Assembly (NCBI GenBank): GCA_030737835.1
Contig: JAUJYN010000012.1
Location: 13,192,729 to 13,256,728, forward strand
Length of the DNA: 64,000 bases
Reading direction: 5' to 3'
Source: Acorus gramineus
Lineage: Eukaryota; Streptophyta; Magnoliopsida; Acorales; Acoraceae
Below are positions 1-12,741 of the stretch, one piece after another (positions within the stretch are counted from its first letter, which is position 1; the number at the start of each line of letters is the position of its first letter). The notes under the pieces are model-generated. The model ran no database searches, was not told where the DNA came from, and saw nothing but the letters and a program-made list of their open reading frames with translations. Both the position numbers and the translations under genes were made by a program.

Positions 1-250
1 CATCATATTTAGTGATCGATCCCTCCCTTCTTCGTATTTAGATTTTAGTCCCCCGATTTAAAAGATAATTCATGGATAGGTCCCTCACAGGGACTAAAAA
101 GTAAATTAAATAATTTATGGATAGGTCCCTCTCAGGAACTAAAAAGGAACTATCATTTAAATCTGGGGACTAAAACCTAAATACGAAGAAGGGAGGGATC
201 GATCACTAAATATGATAGTTTGTGGGGACTTAAAACTAAAAATCCCTAAT
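1..250. mobile_element. Foldback MITE, left end outside the window
   Basis: Two arms of about 60 bp are near-perfect reverse complements of each other (about 2-62 and 160-218). They share the signature GATCGATCCCTCCCTTCTTCG and flank a middle with repeated 'aggtccctc' motifs. The right side continues to about 250. The same family occurs at 2869-3644. No protein is encoded. The left terminus and target duplication cannot be checked because the window begins inside the element. Confidence 0.75.
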
Positions 251-2087
251 ATGTAACATGCAACTTATTTAGGGACTCATTCTCATTTGTGTTTAATTTT
301 ATGTGTGGTTATTTTATTTATTTTATCATTAAATATTTATTGAGTGGTATTGCTAATTTTTTCATAATTGTAATATAGTTAAGGAGATAAATTACATATA
401 TATGTGCATGATATAGCCGAAAATGGATTACTACATAGAAAGAGAATGTACGTAAGAATTCATTAGCCATGTCTAATAAAATTTGGATTCTTAATAAAAT
501 GATTTATACAAAATAATAAAATGTTCCAAATAAGATCTAAAGTAAGATATTTTAGAAACATATCACTACCGTAATCATAATTATAGAATGCTCTAGTTTT
601 CCTGATGTCACAATTAAGACCAATGGTGTCACATTAACAAATTGATTTTAAAACATTCTCTCTCCTAAATTTTGCAAAACATGATCTTATGAGACTTTTT
701 ACTTATATGATATTCACACTTAAAAAACTATTGTGTTCGGTTGGATTGGGTGAATTGTTGATTTTAAGTGCTGATTTATAATTTTTAAGTACAGATAATA
801 TAAGTGTTGATATTTTAAATGAAAAACTGTTTGATTCAACAAGAAAAATAAATGTTTATCTGTGGTGTTTATAGAATGATATTTATGTCTATTTATAAAA
901 TATTTTTTAAATAAATGTTAATCTGTTTACTTATTAAAATAAAATTATTCGTCAATAAATATTTATAATAAACACTTAAAATAAATACCTAAATAAGAAA
1001 TAATTTTTTAGCATGGACGACTTTTTATTGCATTTCCTTTTCTTCTCACAAAGTCCCAATTCCCAAACACATCTTCCGTTGACGTAATAGTCATGTCGTC
1101 GATGTAATTTACGAAAACGCCTTCACAATCTCGCTTTGAAGGGGCAGAAAATGTAGGGCTATTTACGTCATTCATGTGAATCCCGTCTGTTTCTTGCAAA
1201 GTCGACACGCACAAGTTTTTGTTCCCGCGTGTTCTGGAACGTAGAGGGGCATTTTCGGTACTGAAATTTCTCTCTCTCCTTTCTCTCTCTCTCTCTCTCC
1301 GCGTGTTTTTGTTTGTACGTGTAAACCGTAACGGGGAAGCTAAATCTGAACCGTGCATCCTCACCATCAAAACCATGGTCCACCGTGATCTTTTCTTTTC
1401 CCAAACTGAGAACATTATATTAGGCTCATCCAGATCATTTTCAACGGTTCAGATTTTAATTTAAATTTTATGTCTGCACAAATTCTTACAGAAAAAATAA
1501 ATACAACCAAAGATGCGCATCTAAGTTTTTTCATAATAAATTAGAAAATGTTATAATTAACCCTCCGCGTAGTCAATTTTTTAGATCACACGTGATTTAA
1601 TTTTTTTAAACGTAAACATTTATTAATTGAAATATATATTTTAACAAATAAATAAATAATACTCAATGAATTGAATGTAACATTTTTTATATATATTTTT
1701 TTTAAGAAATTATATATTACTTTTGATAATTTTATATATTGAGTTAGATGGCATAATGTCTTTCCAAAATATATCTCTTAAATATACCTCACTTAAATTT
1801 TGTTATTGCAAAAATATCTATCTTGTATCTTCTATTGCAAAAATACTTCTATTATATTTGAAAGTCCTACAACGGTGCCCCTATGGTTAGATGTCGTGAA
1901 ATCTAGTTAGAAGAGTTCTGTTAATCCCTGTAAATTGTCTAAAATGCCCTCTAAAGGGCCAAAAAAACAACCGTTCCTTTCTTTTTCATGTGAACCCTCT
2001 CTTTCTTCCTTGCTCTCTTTTTTTCTTCCACACAATACATTCTTAATTTCTTTTTTTTTTCTTCTATTGATTGACAAACTCAAACCC
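251..2087. other. AT-rich intergenic stretch with one GC-richer island
   Basis: No convincing gene. About 1140-1470 is richer in GC, has a CT repeat around 1271-1300 and promoter-like words (acgtca, cacgcg), so it resembles an orphaned promoter or 5' leader. The short ORFs over it are translations of the CT tract. About 720-1010 looks like a decayed short transposon. Confidence 0.5.
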
Positions 2088-2144
2088 TAATATGGGATGT
2101 AGATTAGAATGATTGCCAATCATTCTAATCTACATCCCATATTA
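2088..2144. repeat. Perfect 27-bp inverted repeat with 3-nt loop
   Basis: The arms 2088-2114 and 2118-2144 are exact reverse complements, separated only by GCC. The DNA or an RNA copy could form an uninterrupted hairpin. It is too short to be a typical plant miRNA precursor. Confidence 0.95.
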
Positions 2145-2174
2145 GATATTAATTTTCAAATATCTCTTATTGGA

Positions 2175-2178
<4 letters not shown>

Positions 2179-2203
<25 letters not shown>
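2179..2203. repeat. (AT)n microsatellite
   Basis: An uninterrupted run of alternating A and T, about 12 units. Confidence 0.95.
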
Positions 2204-2205
<2 letters not shown>

Positions 2206-2298
2206 GTCCTAAATAATATTGTGAACCACTAAAATAAATCTTTTAAAACAAAAAATTTCAGGATCAATATTAAGTTAAGTAATTGGTAGAACTTCAAA

Positions 2299-2808
2299 GG
2301 GAAAAATTCAAATAACCCTTTATAAACTATTCGAAATCCAGTTAACCCTCTGACTTTTCCCAAAGTTTATATAACCCTTGAAACACCCATGTAAATTCAA
2401 ATAGCCTCCTAAGTTAAACGTTCGTTGATAAATGATAAATATTATGTGAATATTCTGTTTGGTTAATCTTGACTGAAAAGACAACATACCAAAAATCTCA
2501 TAGAATGTGTTAAAAATGCAATAAAGATTTTGTTGCTCTAAATAGATTATAAAACCCTATCCAGAAAAATAAAATTGTTATTTACAAATGATTTTCTATA
2601 TTTTTAATACATTATAGAGGATTTTTGATATACTGTGTTTTTAGCTAAGGTTAATCAAAGAGAATATTCCTCATCTGCCGATGAAAATTTAACTCAAGAA
2701 GTTATTTGAATCTACATAGGTGTTTTCAGGGGCTGAATGAATTTCTAGAAAAGTCAGGGGGTTATATGGATTTCAAACTATTTACACGGAGTTATATGGA
2801 TTTGTCCC
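2299..2808. mobile_element. MULE-type foldback MITE, copy A
   Basis: The two halves are extended imperfect reverse complements; the terminal part reads GGGAAAAATTC on the left and matches TTTGTCCC on the right. Flanks AACTTCAAA (2290-2298) and AACTTTTAA (2809-2817) match at 8 of 9 bases, as expected for the 9-bp target duplication of Mutator-like elements. No coding capacity. A second copy lies at 3993-4531. Confidence 0.75.
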
Positions 2809-2868
2809 AACTTTTAAATATAATTCATTCTTTATTATTCAAAAACATATCACAAAATAAAAAATGAT

Positions 2869-3644
2869 TTTTTATTTTTAGGTCCCTGTGAACTATTTGT
2901 TTTAGCGATCGATCCCTCACTTTTTCATATTTTGGTTTAAGTCCCTAGATTTAAAGGGTATGTTTCTTATTAGTCCCTGGGAGGGACAAATCCCTAAATT
3001 ATTTGGTTTTCTTTTTAGTCACTTGGAAGGACTAAAAGTAGGGCTGGCAAACGAGCCAAGCAGCTCTGGCTCAGCTTGGCTAAAGCTCGTTCAGGCTCGT
3101 TCGATTAGATAAACGAGCCGAGCTTGAACAATTTTTAAAGCTCGGTTTGTAAACGAGTCGAGCCGAGTTCGAGCCTAGACGAGCTCATTTACTTAGCAGA
3201 AAAAAAGGGAACGAGTTGAGCCTGAGTCGGAACTTATATTTCTTTCATATGTATAAGGTGTTGTGATTTGTGAAATGTGACTTCTCAAATGCTAAACAAG
3301 TTTTTTTTAGCTAAACAAGTCCGAGCTGAGCCTTGATTTGAGGTTCGAATTGGATTGTTTAACAAATGAGCCAAGTCAAGCTTTAACCGAGCTTTTCATG
3401 AGCCCAACGAGTCGAGCTTGAACACAAAATAAAGTTCGGTCCTAAGCCAGTCGAGCCGAGCCTGAGCTGAGCCTAATACTAAACGAGCCGAGTCTGAAGA
3501 GGTCAAAGATTGACTCGTTCGGTTCGTTTACCACCCCTAATTAAAAGGAACATATCTTTTAAATATGGAGACTTAAATCAAAATACGAAGAAGTAATGGA
3601 TCGATTATTAAATTATATAGTTCATGGGGATTTAAAAATAAAAA
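2869..3644. mobile_element. Foldback MITE interrupted by a nested hAT element
   Basis: The outer arms of about 105 bp (2869-2975 and 3542-3644) are long imperfect inverted repeats and match the element at the window start, including 'gatcgatcc' and the 'aggtccctg' motifs. The middle is interrupted by the separate element at 3039-3539. The exact target duplication is unclear. Confidence 0.75.
3039..3539. mobile_element. Nested non-autonomous hAT element
   Basis: The termini are TAGGGCTGGCAAACGAG and the reverse complement of TTAGGGGTGGTAAACGAA, typical of plant hAT MITEs with internal 'acgagccgagc' repeats. Flanks ACTAAAAG (3031-3038) and ATTAAAAG (3540-3547) match at 7 of 8 bases, fitting an 8-bp hAT target duplication. 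It lies inside the 2869-3644 MITE, so it inserted later. No transposase is encoded. Confidence 0.8.
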
Positions 3645-3659
3645 CACAATAAAAAAAAT

Positions 3660-3981
3660 CTATAACTACGTACAAAAGCCGGCCATGTACGATTGGAGGG
3701 TGGGAGGACGTTGAGATTCGTATTTCCGTGCAAAACTGACCGTCCGATTCCCACGTGAACGCATGACGTATCGATTACATATGCACCGAAGCGCACGAGA
3801 CTCGTGCCGGCTTACGGGTTCCGCTTCCACAGCCGTCCAATCCGTGCAATTCTTCCACGTGTCTGTAAAATCAACCGTCCAAATTGTTGGGGACCAGCTC
3901 ATTATGGATGATGTAAATGGACGGCCAATATTGCACGACCGTGATATCTTACTGTACGGAGTACAGTTCATAAAAATATGT
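3660..3981. other. Orphan GC-richer, promoter-like segment
   Basis: This stretch between two MITEs is GC-richer, with repeated 'accgtcca' words and CACGTG-type sequence (ttcccacgtg, ttccacgtgtc), and ends in a small palindrome (ACTGTAC GGA GTACAGT region, about 3950-3966). The overlapping ORFs on both strands look incidental. It could be a promoter separated from its gene or a transposon-carried fragment. Confidence 0.35.
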
Positions 3982-3992
3982 AATTTTTAATT

Positions 3993-4531
3993 AGAAAAAT
4001 CCATTCAACCACCTGGAATATGACCGAAATCTACGTAATCCCCTGACTTTTCTTAAAATTCATACGTCCCCTGAAACATTTAATAAATTCAAATAATCCC
4101 CTGAATAAATTTTTTATTAATAAATGATAAATATTTTGTGAATATTTTATTTAATTAACTCTGATTAAAAACACAATATACTAAAAAAACTACTATAATG
4201 TGTTAAAAATATAAAAAATATTATAAAAATGACGATTTTACTCTCTTTGGATATATTATAAAATTCTATCTAGAAGAGTAAAATCGTCATTTATAGAAGA
4301 TTTTTTACATTTTTAACACATTGTAGAGTTTTTTTTTTGGTATACTGTGTTTTCTATCAGGGTTAATCAAACATAATATTCATAAAATATTCATCATCTG
4401 TGAACGTAAATTTTATTTAAGGGGTTATTTAGATTTACTACATATTTTCAGGGGGTTATATGGATTTTAAAAAAAATCAGGGGGTTATATGAATTTCAAT
4501 CAATTTACAAGGAGTTATATGAATTTTTCCC
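3993..4531. mobile_element. MULE-type foldback MITE, copy B
   Basis: Same family as 2299-2808. The whole element is close to one long inverted repeat, with inner arms 'aaatgacgattttactc' and 'gagtaaaatcgtcattt' around 4230-4295. AATTTTTAATT is present on both sides (3982-3992 and 4532-4542), consistent with a 9-11 bp target duplication. A transcript would form a long hairpin. Confidence 0.75.
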
Positions 4532-6391
4532 AATTTTTAATTTATAAAGTTACAATCATTCTTTTTAACAACAACTTCAACAAGCTCGAATATGAATATA
4601 ACAAGAGAATAAATGAGAGGGGGTGACTAAGTGACTTGTTTGAGCTTCTAAGGGCATTAAATAATTACTTATCCTCCCATTGTTTTGTATTATTTGTTTA
4701 TTAATTATCTTGTGATCATTTATGCCTTTTTAGTTCCCTCAAAGGGTGCCTAGTTTTAAGTTAATTGCCACTTGTAGGGGAGGACAAGTATATTCAATCA
4801 TATTTTTCAAATAACAAGTAACCATGTTTCTTTCTCATTCAAATTTTTAGTTTTTACTTTTGTTGATGTTTTCCTAAAAATATAATTTTTTATTTGTTTT
4901 GGGTGGTTTAGCTACTAAAAGATAAGTGTTGGATTACTTGTAGAAGTTTTTGGTTCTAGAGTGTGAGACAATTCTTCTGAGAAACTTCTATGTTAGTCCA
5001 TTCTAAGAGGAAAAAAGGAAAAAAAGAGAGTAAAACTATACAAATGTTCAACTTCACTGTTTGGGTTCACATGTAGTTTATTTGGCAATAAAATAGTTAC
5101 AAGATGGATAAAAATAAATGAGATAATTTTCTCTTTGATTATTATTATTTTTTCTGTGTGAATAAATTTTTGTCCATTATATTTATTTTATTAAATGTAA
5201 CTATAATTTATATAGCTACCAAAAGATTTTATTTTAAATTTATCGTAGAGTAACCAATACAATTTATCCATGATAAACAAACATATTATTTTCAGTATTA
5301 AATCTCTGTTTTCATTATCCACCTTATTATTGTGTAGCAAAATAATAAAATAGTATTGCTTAAAACATTTTTCCCTCTTTACATACTCCATGCATCCACA
5401 AGTACACATTCACATGTGTTCACTGATTACACTCAAATTAAACCACACAAAAAACACAAGAGAATAAATTAAAAAAAAAAATTGAAATAGAGGAACAAAT
5501 GTTCTCTCATTGTATGAAGTCATCCCATATATATTTTTCTTTAATTACATCCATATTTTTCTTTCGCATGTGCTTTGTATATGTCACTCCCACCAACTCT
5601 ATATCACTAAAATGGCAATAAGCACTGTGTATATGATTTCAACAATACCAATGGCACATGCATTCCATTTCAACCATATAGTGGTCCCAAAAAAGTAAAA
5701 TAAAATAAAATCTAGAAAACCTCACATTCAGATACTTTATATTAGGTTGTCCCTATGTCATTTAAGTTTTACTTTCTTCTATACAAACATAATTAATTCT
5801 TTTAATTTCCTTCCCACCCTCCTCATATAATAAGCTTTCAAGCTTCATATGTCAAGTAAAGATTATTATTTCATTCTCGGATTTAATTCATCGTACGGAC
5901 ACCTATTATAATATATTATACCCAATATCATGGTCTATTTTTTTTTTGTTTCACATTTTTTCTTCTTAATATCTGGTCAAGCATTATATAATGATCAAAA
6001 TTAAATTTTGGGTTAATTCTTAATATTGATCATAATCCTAAAACCCATTTTTAGCCTTATTATTAGTTTTAACTCATAATTAAATTATTGATTAGTTTAT
6101 GATACACCCAAATTAAACATTTGCTTGCACCAAAAATAAATAAATAAAGCGCACACAAATTTATGCTTTTGCAACTTTCTTTTTTCTTTTTAAATTCAAG
6201 TATAAAATTCATTAATAATGCGATAATGCAATAGATGGTTGTGGAACCTTTTTTGTTATACATATGCTTTAGGAAATTAAAAAGAATATACAAATTCATA
6301 TGTAACGTTTTATTAGCAATAATTAATTAATTAATTAATTAAATAACCCTATTAATTTCCAATTTAAACCAAATATTTGAATGTATGCAAG

Positions 6392-6400
<9 letters not shown>

Positions 6401-6432
<32 letters not shown>
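6401..6432. repeat. (TG)16 microsatellite
   Basis: Sixteen uninterrupted TG units preceded by a short AT run. Confidence 0.97.
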
Positions 6433-6435
<3 letters not shown>

Positions 6436-7109
6436 ACTAAAAGTATATGATTTATGCCAAGCTAACAATTAAAAACTAACCAATAATAAAAAAAAAAACT
6501 ATATATCATTTTTTAGGTTCACCTATGCCCAAACTGCAAATTATTTAATTTGTTCCCTATATAAATTGAGTGACATTAAACTATGAAACATCATCACATG
6601 TTTATTTCTATGGTTCCCGCACCAGCTAAGTCTATTGTCCTTGATGCATTGTGGACTACATACCTACATTCATTTCCAATATCACACAACAAGTTGATGC
6701 CCACTTGTTCAAATCATTAAATATAACACAATTAACAGATAAGATTGGGATGATGAGAAGAAGAAGAAAAAAATGTTTTGATGACAGAAGATGTGCTTAT
6801 GCAATGCTTCAATCAGCTAAGTATCCTCTCATAGACACGCCTTGTGTTTTTTCTTCTTGGCCTTGATAGTGCTGTTTTAACCACTCACAAAAGTGGATGT
6901 TTTTAAATGTTGACTTTCAAGTCAATGCCAATTCTGCAGACTTACATAGAAGACTTGCACCCGGCCACCAGTTTTATTTATGTGTTTAAATCAAGTGATT
7001 AAATCATACTTAGCTGTATTTTTTTTTATATTTTAAATGGTTGCATCCTGTGAGAGTTTACAGGAAGACATCATTCAATTCTCCTCACATAAGCAAAAAT
7101 TGATCTGAT

Positions 7110-7405
7110 CCCTGTAAACTTTTTGAAGGTTTGATAATCCCATGTCCAATTTGGGTAGTGACAAACTATTCACGATGGATAACTATTCCTGTATAGATAA
7201 AGAATGAGTCATTTATTTATTTGATTGTGTTTTTAGTTATTCTCATTGTAATATGATTCATGTAAATTTTTTAAAAGTTGGATAATCGTATGTCTAGTTT
7301 GGGTAGTGACAAATTATCCATAATAGATAACTATTCCTGCGTAGACAAACAATGAGTTATTATTATTTTTTTTATTGTGATTTTAGTTTTTCTCGTTGTA
7401 ATATG
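7110..7405. repeat. Diverged tandem duplication, about 148-bp unit
   Basis: Two adjacent copies share 'gggtagtgacaaa', 'gataactattcctg' and 'tgtaatatga' in the same order. The first landmark starts at 7153 and 7301, giving a 148-bp period. The copies differ at scattered bases, so the duplication is not recent. Confidence 0.8.
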
Positions 7406-8639
7406 AATTTTTTATTACTTGATTGACAATTGTTAATTTATGGATAAAAAATGAATAAGATTATAGTTTTTATAATTCCATTGGAAATGTATGAAATGCT
7501 ATTATCAAACCACAGTTATTGATTGTGATAGCTAACCTCATTTTTGACAATATGCATGCACATGCAGGACATTAAACCAGAATTTTTTACTAAATAGCTA
7601 GGCACCAAAATTTGGATTGTCTGATGATATGTCTATGTTATAAATGTCCAAGTAAGTGCACTGTGGTCTGTGGAGGTGATGTTTTCCTTTCATGAGGCCT
7701 TGATCTATACTTCATTGAAGAGAAAAATGGAAGGGTGAATCACATTAGTTGTGTGCATGATGGAACCTTCTTGTGTGCATGGAGACAAGCATTAATTCAA
7801 GAAGAAAAGGATTTATTTATTGAATAAAAATCTTCACCAAAAGGTGCCCTTCATGTCTTCCTCTACTAACATTTTGTTGGGTTATCCAAAAAAAAAAAAA
7901 GGTTATCTAAATATAAAAAGTTTTTTTTTCCCAAAAAATAAACACAATACGAACCAAATGTTCATTGATACATTGATGAGTGACTATAGTTTGATCACTT
8001 ATATTAAAGTTGATATAAAAATTATGAAAAGTACAGTGGCTTTTTGTAGAGTATAATATATAGTATAAATTCAATCATCTTGTGTAAGTAAGTCACCTAT
8101 TATACACAAATTTGAATAACCCATGCATTTCTACCATCTTTAAATCTCGATTCCATTAATTTTTTCTGATTACAACATCTTAATTTCTATCTTATGTGTC
8201 ACATGATTACATATTTAAATTTAGATCTATAATATATTTTAGTCTAGACTCTGAATATGGAAAGTTATAAATTAATATATTAATTTTGCTATATGAGTCT
8301 CCAAATTTAAGTTCCATTGAGAAGTCCCAATAGGTGTTATTACCTTATTGATTTCCTGTCTAACTTTTTAAAAAGTTAAAAAGAGCAAAGACTATACTAC
8401 CATTCCATTATATTTGAGTTTTTCACTCTAAAAAAACAATCCCTCATCAATAGGGATTGTATAACAGTCTCCTAGCCCTCTCTCCTTTGAAAAATCTGGC
8501 CTCCTCATCTCCGGTGACCGGCATTTCTTTCGTCGCCGTTTATCATATAAGAGGTCGATTGTCTACCTTTCGAGTCCTCTTTCAGCCTCCACCTCCTCTA
8601 ACCTCTATCTTCACTTTTTTTCAGATACATCTACAAATA

Positions 8640-9260
8640 CAGAGAATATTTTAGAGTTTTAGATACATATGAGTATATTAGTTTTTTCAGAGACATATAC
8701 AAATTTTGATACAGTCCTATATTAGTTTTTCAGATACAGATGTATTTAAAAAATTTCAAATACAGATACAATCGTTAGAGGTATCTTGTGCACATTGCTC
8801 ATTTTTGTATATGAGAAAAGTGAATTACAAACATGTATATGATTAATAAATATCTTTAAATATACATGACAAAAATAATTAAATATTATTCGGATACACA
8901 TTAATCAAATCATCAGAACAAACATGACATACAACACATTGGGCTGAATAAATTATTCAGATACACATTACATGTATCTGGAATCGTAATTAAAAAATTT
9001 ACATTAGACAAATATATATGAGTTGAAAAATGATCATGGAGGACTAGAATATGTTGAAGGATTTAATATACATAATTATACACATAAACAACAACATAAA
9101 CGATCATACAAATCACACATAAACACAAAATGCATATAAAATCCAGATACAACGGACATGTATCTGAATTTATATTAAAAAATCTGATCTCATAAATGCA
9201 CATAAGGATTCAAAAATGAATGTAAAAAATTAAACATTCTCGACTCAGATCAAAATGTTT
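8640..9260. repeat. Dispersed 'gtatctgaaaaactaatat' repeat, copy 1
   Basis: Repeated variants of 'atattagtttttcagatac' and 'gatacacattacatgtatctg' occur across this stretch. The same words occur in the opposite orientation at 63440-64000. This suggests a dispersed, probably transposon-derived family with internal subrepeats. No protein recognised and ends not defined. Confidence 0.5.
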
Positions 9261-9427
9261 TATTTAGATTGAAATAGCCTAAACTGAAAGGATAATAAAT
9301 TTGAAATTCAAGAGAAAGAGCTTTTATATCTTCTTCATAATTTCCCTATAAACGAAATGACTGATAGATGAAATAAAAAAAAAAAGAAAAAAAGAAATGA
9401 CGGATAGAGGAAGCAATTGTCTTTGAT

Positions 9428-9889
9428 GCTGTAGCCCCTGTTTGCGTAACGGGTTAAGCTCAGATAAGGGTGGTATAAGAATGGATAAGGAAAATAGTTG
9501 TTTGTTTGCAGAGTATAACTTGGTATTACTAAGCCAGTTTAAACGAGTATAAGAGAGTATAACAATTCTAAGTAAAGATAAGCTATACTCAGTTTATCTA
9601 TTCCCATGGGCCCACATGTCAAATTAACTTTTTACACCTTATCACATCAAATCACCTATCAACCCCTCTTATACATCAAAGGGTCACATGTCAAATCAAT
9701 TTTTTTACACTTTATTTATATTTTATTCTTTATCAACCAAACAACTCAATCTTTATTCTTACGTTTTCCAATGAGAATAATAAAAAACACAACAAAAAAA
9801 AAAATCTTTTATTTCTGTAGAATTGTTATCTATACTGGTATAGTTATCTATCCAAAATAACTCAATTCATCAATCCAAACAGAAGGGGG
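9428..9889. mobile_element. MITE of the 9-14 kb family, copy 1
   Basis: It begins near 'agcccctgtttgcg' and ends near 'caatccaaacagaaggg', an imperfect terminal inverted repeat. The body shares 'gtcaaatcaa', 'ttattcttacgtt' and 'gagaataat' words with copies at 11.7, 12.7, 13.3, 13.7, 14.2 and 57.1 kb. Non-coding. Confidence 0.6.
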
Positions 9890-9991
9890 GGGGGGGGGTA
9901 GAGTATACATGCATCTTAGATGGTGGAAGTGAAATAACAATAAGGGTAGAGTATACATGCATCTTAGATGGTGGAAGTGAAATAACAATAA
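9885..9991. repeat. G14 tract and 48-bp tandem duplication
   Basis: A run of 14 G (9885-9898) is followed by two near-identical 48-bp units (from about 9899 and 9947) that share 'gagtatacatgcatcttag' and 'gtggaagtgaaataacaat'. Confidence 0.9.
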
Positions 9992-11682
9992 TACAACAAG
10001 AGTCGGTCACAGAACGTCTATCATTTGGCATACCTGTCCCATGTTGGAGTCAGACATTAGATAAACATCTATCTCCATTGCTTGTTTCACCAGCCATAGA
10101 ACGTCTATCCATATGGTTCATGAACCCCATTCCTTTAATCAAATTGAATTGAAGATTGTTTTTTTTTTTAAAAAAAGAACAAACTAAATCGTAACCATCT
10201 CGTAAATTAAGGGATCTGTTATAGTATGAAAAGCACAAATTACATTGAAGGGTATAATGGGGATTTCAATCTTTGCCACATCATGGGGTTTGGAATGGGG
10301 TCTACCAATTGGGGCTCAAAAATCATTATTGTTAATAAATTTATCTTATAATACTTTCATAATCATTGCATATATTCATCATGGAAGGTTCATTTAACAT
10401 TATTCTTATGTCCTGTTTGGATCGTGTCATTCTATAATATAATTTAATTCCATGTGAGATAATCAGAAAAGTGTATACAATCCAGTGTTTGGTTGGTGGT
10501 AATCTTAACAGTAATTGTGGGCCCCATTGGAATTAAAATCCATGCATGTGGGAAAATAGGGTGGAATCAGATTCCTACCATTTGTGGTGGTAATCTCAAA
10601 TTCCACAAGGAATTCTAAATTAGATTACTATTATACTCTTTACAAATTAATAAAATTATTATGTACATTCCTTCTAAAATAAATAGCCTCCTCTTTTTTT
10701 TTACTCACCACCCATATAATGGGTTTATATAGTCATTTTGATTTTTTAATTAAAAAATTATGTTATAATTTTTATATGTGATGTAAAAAATCTTAACTGT
10801 GTATTAGATATTCATTTATATTTTTAAATTCAGTTTTTATTTTTGTAGATGGGTTTAGATATTATTATAATTGATATAATATGTGATATGTGATATGGGT
10901 TTAGGCTTATCCATAACTAATAAAAATAGAAGGTGTAAGCAATTGTTGACAGAGACAGATCCCGCGGATTCAACACAAATTAAGCCTCCCACATATTATT
11001 ATATGTTTAATTATATAATTGATTATTTTATTTATTTGTATTCATTAAATATTTATAAAAAAATTACTCGTTTTTATTATTATTGTGATATGGATAAAGA
11101 AATAAATTTTACAAGTATATATATAATAATAAGGGTATTTTAGATATTTAAATCAAATTCTTTATTATTTTTTATACATGAACCAAAATACTGAAAATGA
11201 TTATTTGAAGAAATCAATTAACGAATCAAACAGTTTTATTGAATCAGAATTTTTGATAAAATAATTTTTAGTAAACTGATTTTTGATCAAATAATTTCAC
11301 TTAAAAAAATGATATGGACTACACGGGGCCTTAGTGTTGTGAATACATTTCTATGATCAAAATTACATTTAACAGTTCAAGAAACAAAGATCTAGAGCCT
11401 TTCATCTATGTTAAAAGTTACTGGAATTATTATTATTATTTTTTATTTCCATTCTTACATGTCGCATCATAAAAGATGTTTGGGATATTAAGAATCCCAC
11501 ATTTTTAATTCCAACTAACTACAATGATTTAGCCTCCCAAGTTGAGTGTACTGGGACATTGACCTTGACCTGTATTTGCTTTGTTTTCATGATCAATGTT
11601 CATTGGGACCTACTATTTTTCTTTGAAAGCTCTGGATGTGACAATCATGCTAGATTCTTTGGATTGATCTTTTCACTTTAAG
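9992..11682. other. AT-rich intergenic stretch with decayed transposon sequence
   Basis: No supported gene. 10410-10640 and 11200-11335 carry words typical of MITE ends (cctgtttggatcg, cacggggcctta) but no paired termini could be fixed. Confidence 0.45.
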
Positions 11683-12136
11683 CCCCGTTTATTTATGATA
11701 CAAGACTCTGAATAAGCTTGAATAATCCTGGATAAGAATTTTTAAATGTTTATTTACTCTAGATAATCTCTGATGAAATATGTCAGAATAAATCCTGATA
11801 AAGTAGTATATGGATTCCAATCAATCATTGGAATTAAAGTTATTATAGGTTATTCCACTTAAAGAATATGTGGACCCACTGTCAAATCAACTGTCATCAC
11901 CTCTTATAAATCACCTGTCAAATAAACTATCATTACTTTTTTACTTTTTATAAATTCTTATCCATACTTTATTCACATTTTACCCAAACAATAAAACATT
12001 TATTCTTACGTTTACCAACGAGAATAATTCAAAATACAACCAAACACAAAATCACTTTATCCTTATTTATACTCACTTATGCTTGGATAAATGTATATCC
12101 TAAAATAAAACCTATTCCCGTTCCAAACGGGGAGTT
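11683..12136. mobile_element. MITE of the 9-14 kb family, copy 2
   Basis: Left terminus near 'gccccgtttatttatg', right terminus near 'cgttccaaacggggagtt': an imperfect inverted repeat. The body shares the same 'gtcaaatcaactgtcatcac' and 'ttcacattttacccaaacaa' words as its relatives. Non-coding. Confidence 0.65.
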
Positions 12137-12741
12137 AAAGATTCAAAAGTGGTTTGTTTGGATTGCAAATATATTCAACTCTTCAGTGGAAGATACACAT
12201 GGAGGAGATGATTATGCATTTTTTTAAGGTTATGTTATACTAAATTATGTTACAATCTTATTTTTAATCTAATAAAAGTATATGCATTATGGATACATTT
12301 CCATAATCCAAATATTCTTATGGAAGATTAAAAATAAGACTGAATGTATTTTTGTTCTTAGCAATGGCACACATTTTAATACTTCAGTGTGACTTAATCT
12401 GTGTGTGTATATTATGGGTGCTAATGGACCCAATTATTCATGCAGGCACTACTGCAATCCTTAGGTAATATTGATGGAAAGATGATTATGAATCATGAAC
12501 CTAATTGAATAAATACAACATACATAAAAAGCAGCCATAATTGATGACTATCAATTCTGTTTTTTAAAAAAGCAAAACTACCATTAGAATGTTTACCACA
12601 AATAGTAAAAATTGGCTGAAATCTGCATAACTAGTGGTTAATGTATACCTTCTTCCATTTTTTTTGAATTTATTTTTGAATATATATTAGTCAATAAATT
12701 CTATATTTGAATGAATTGAATGTATATCATAGTATACAAGA

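Larger units (their letters stand above)
4545..8639. other. AT-rich intergenic stretch
   Basis: No supported gene. Open frames are short, AT-rich and lack recognisable domains. It contains the (TG)16 repeat at 6401-6432 and the 148-bp tandem duplication at about 7110-7405, described separately. Confidence 0.6.

Noticed and set aside
1008-1464. Frames of 78-135 codons on both strands
   Set aside because: Each includes a translated CT/GA repeat (RERERER or LSLSLSL) and no domain.
5191-5409. Short AT-rich frames at 5.2-8.7 kb
   Set aside because: AT-rich, without homology, start context or splice signals.
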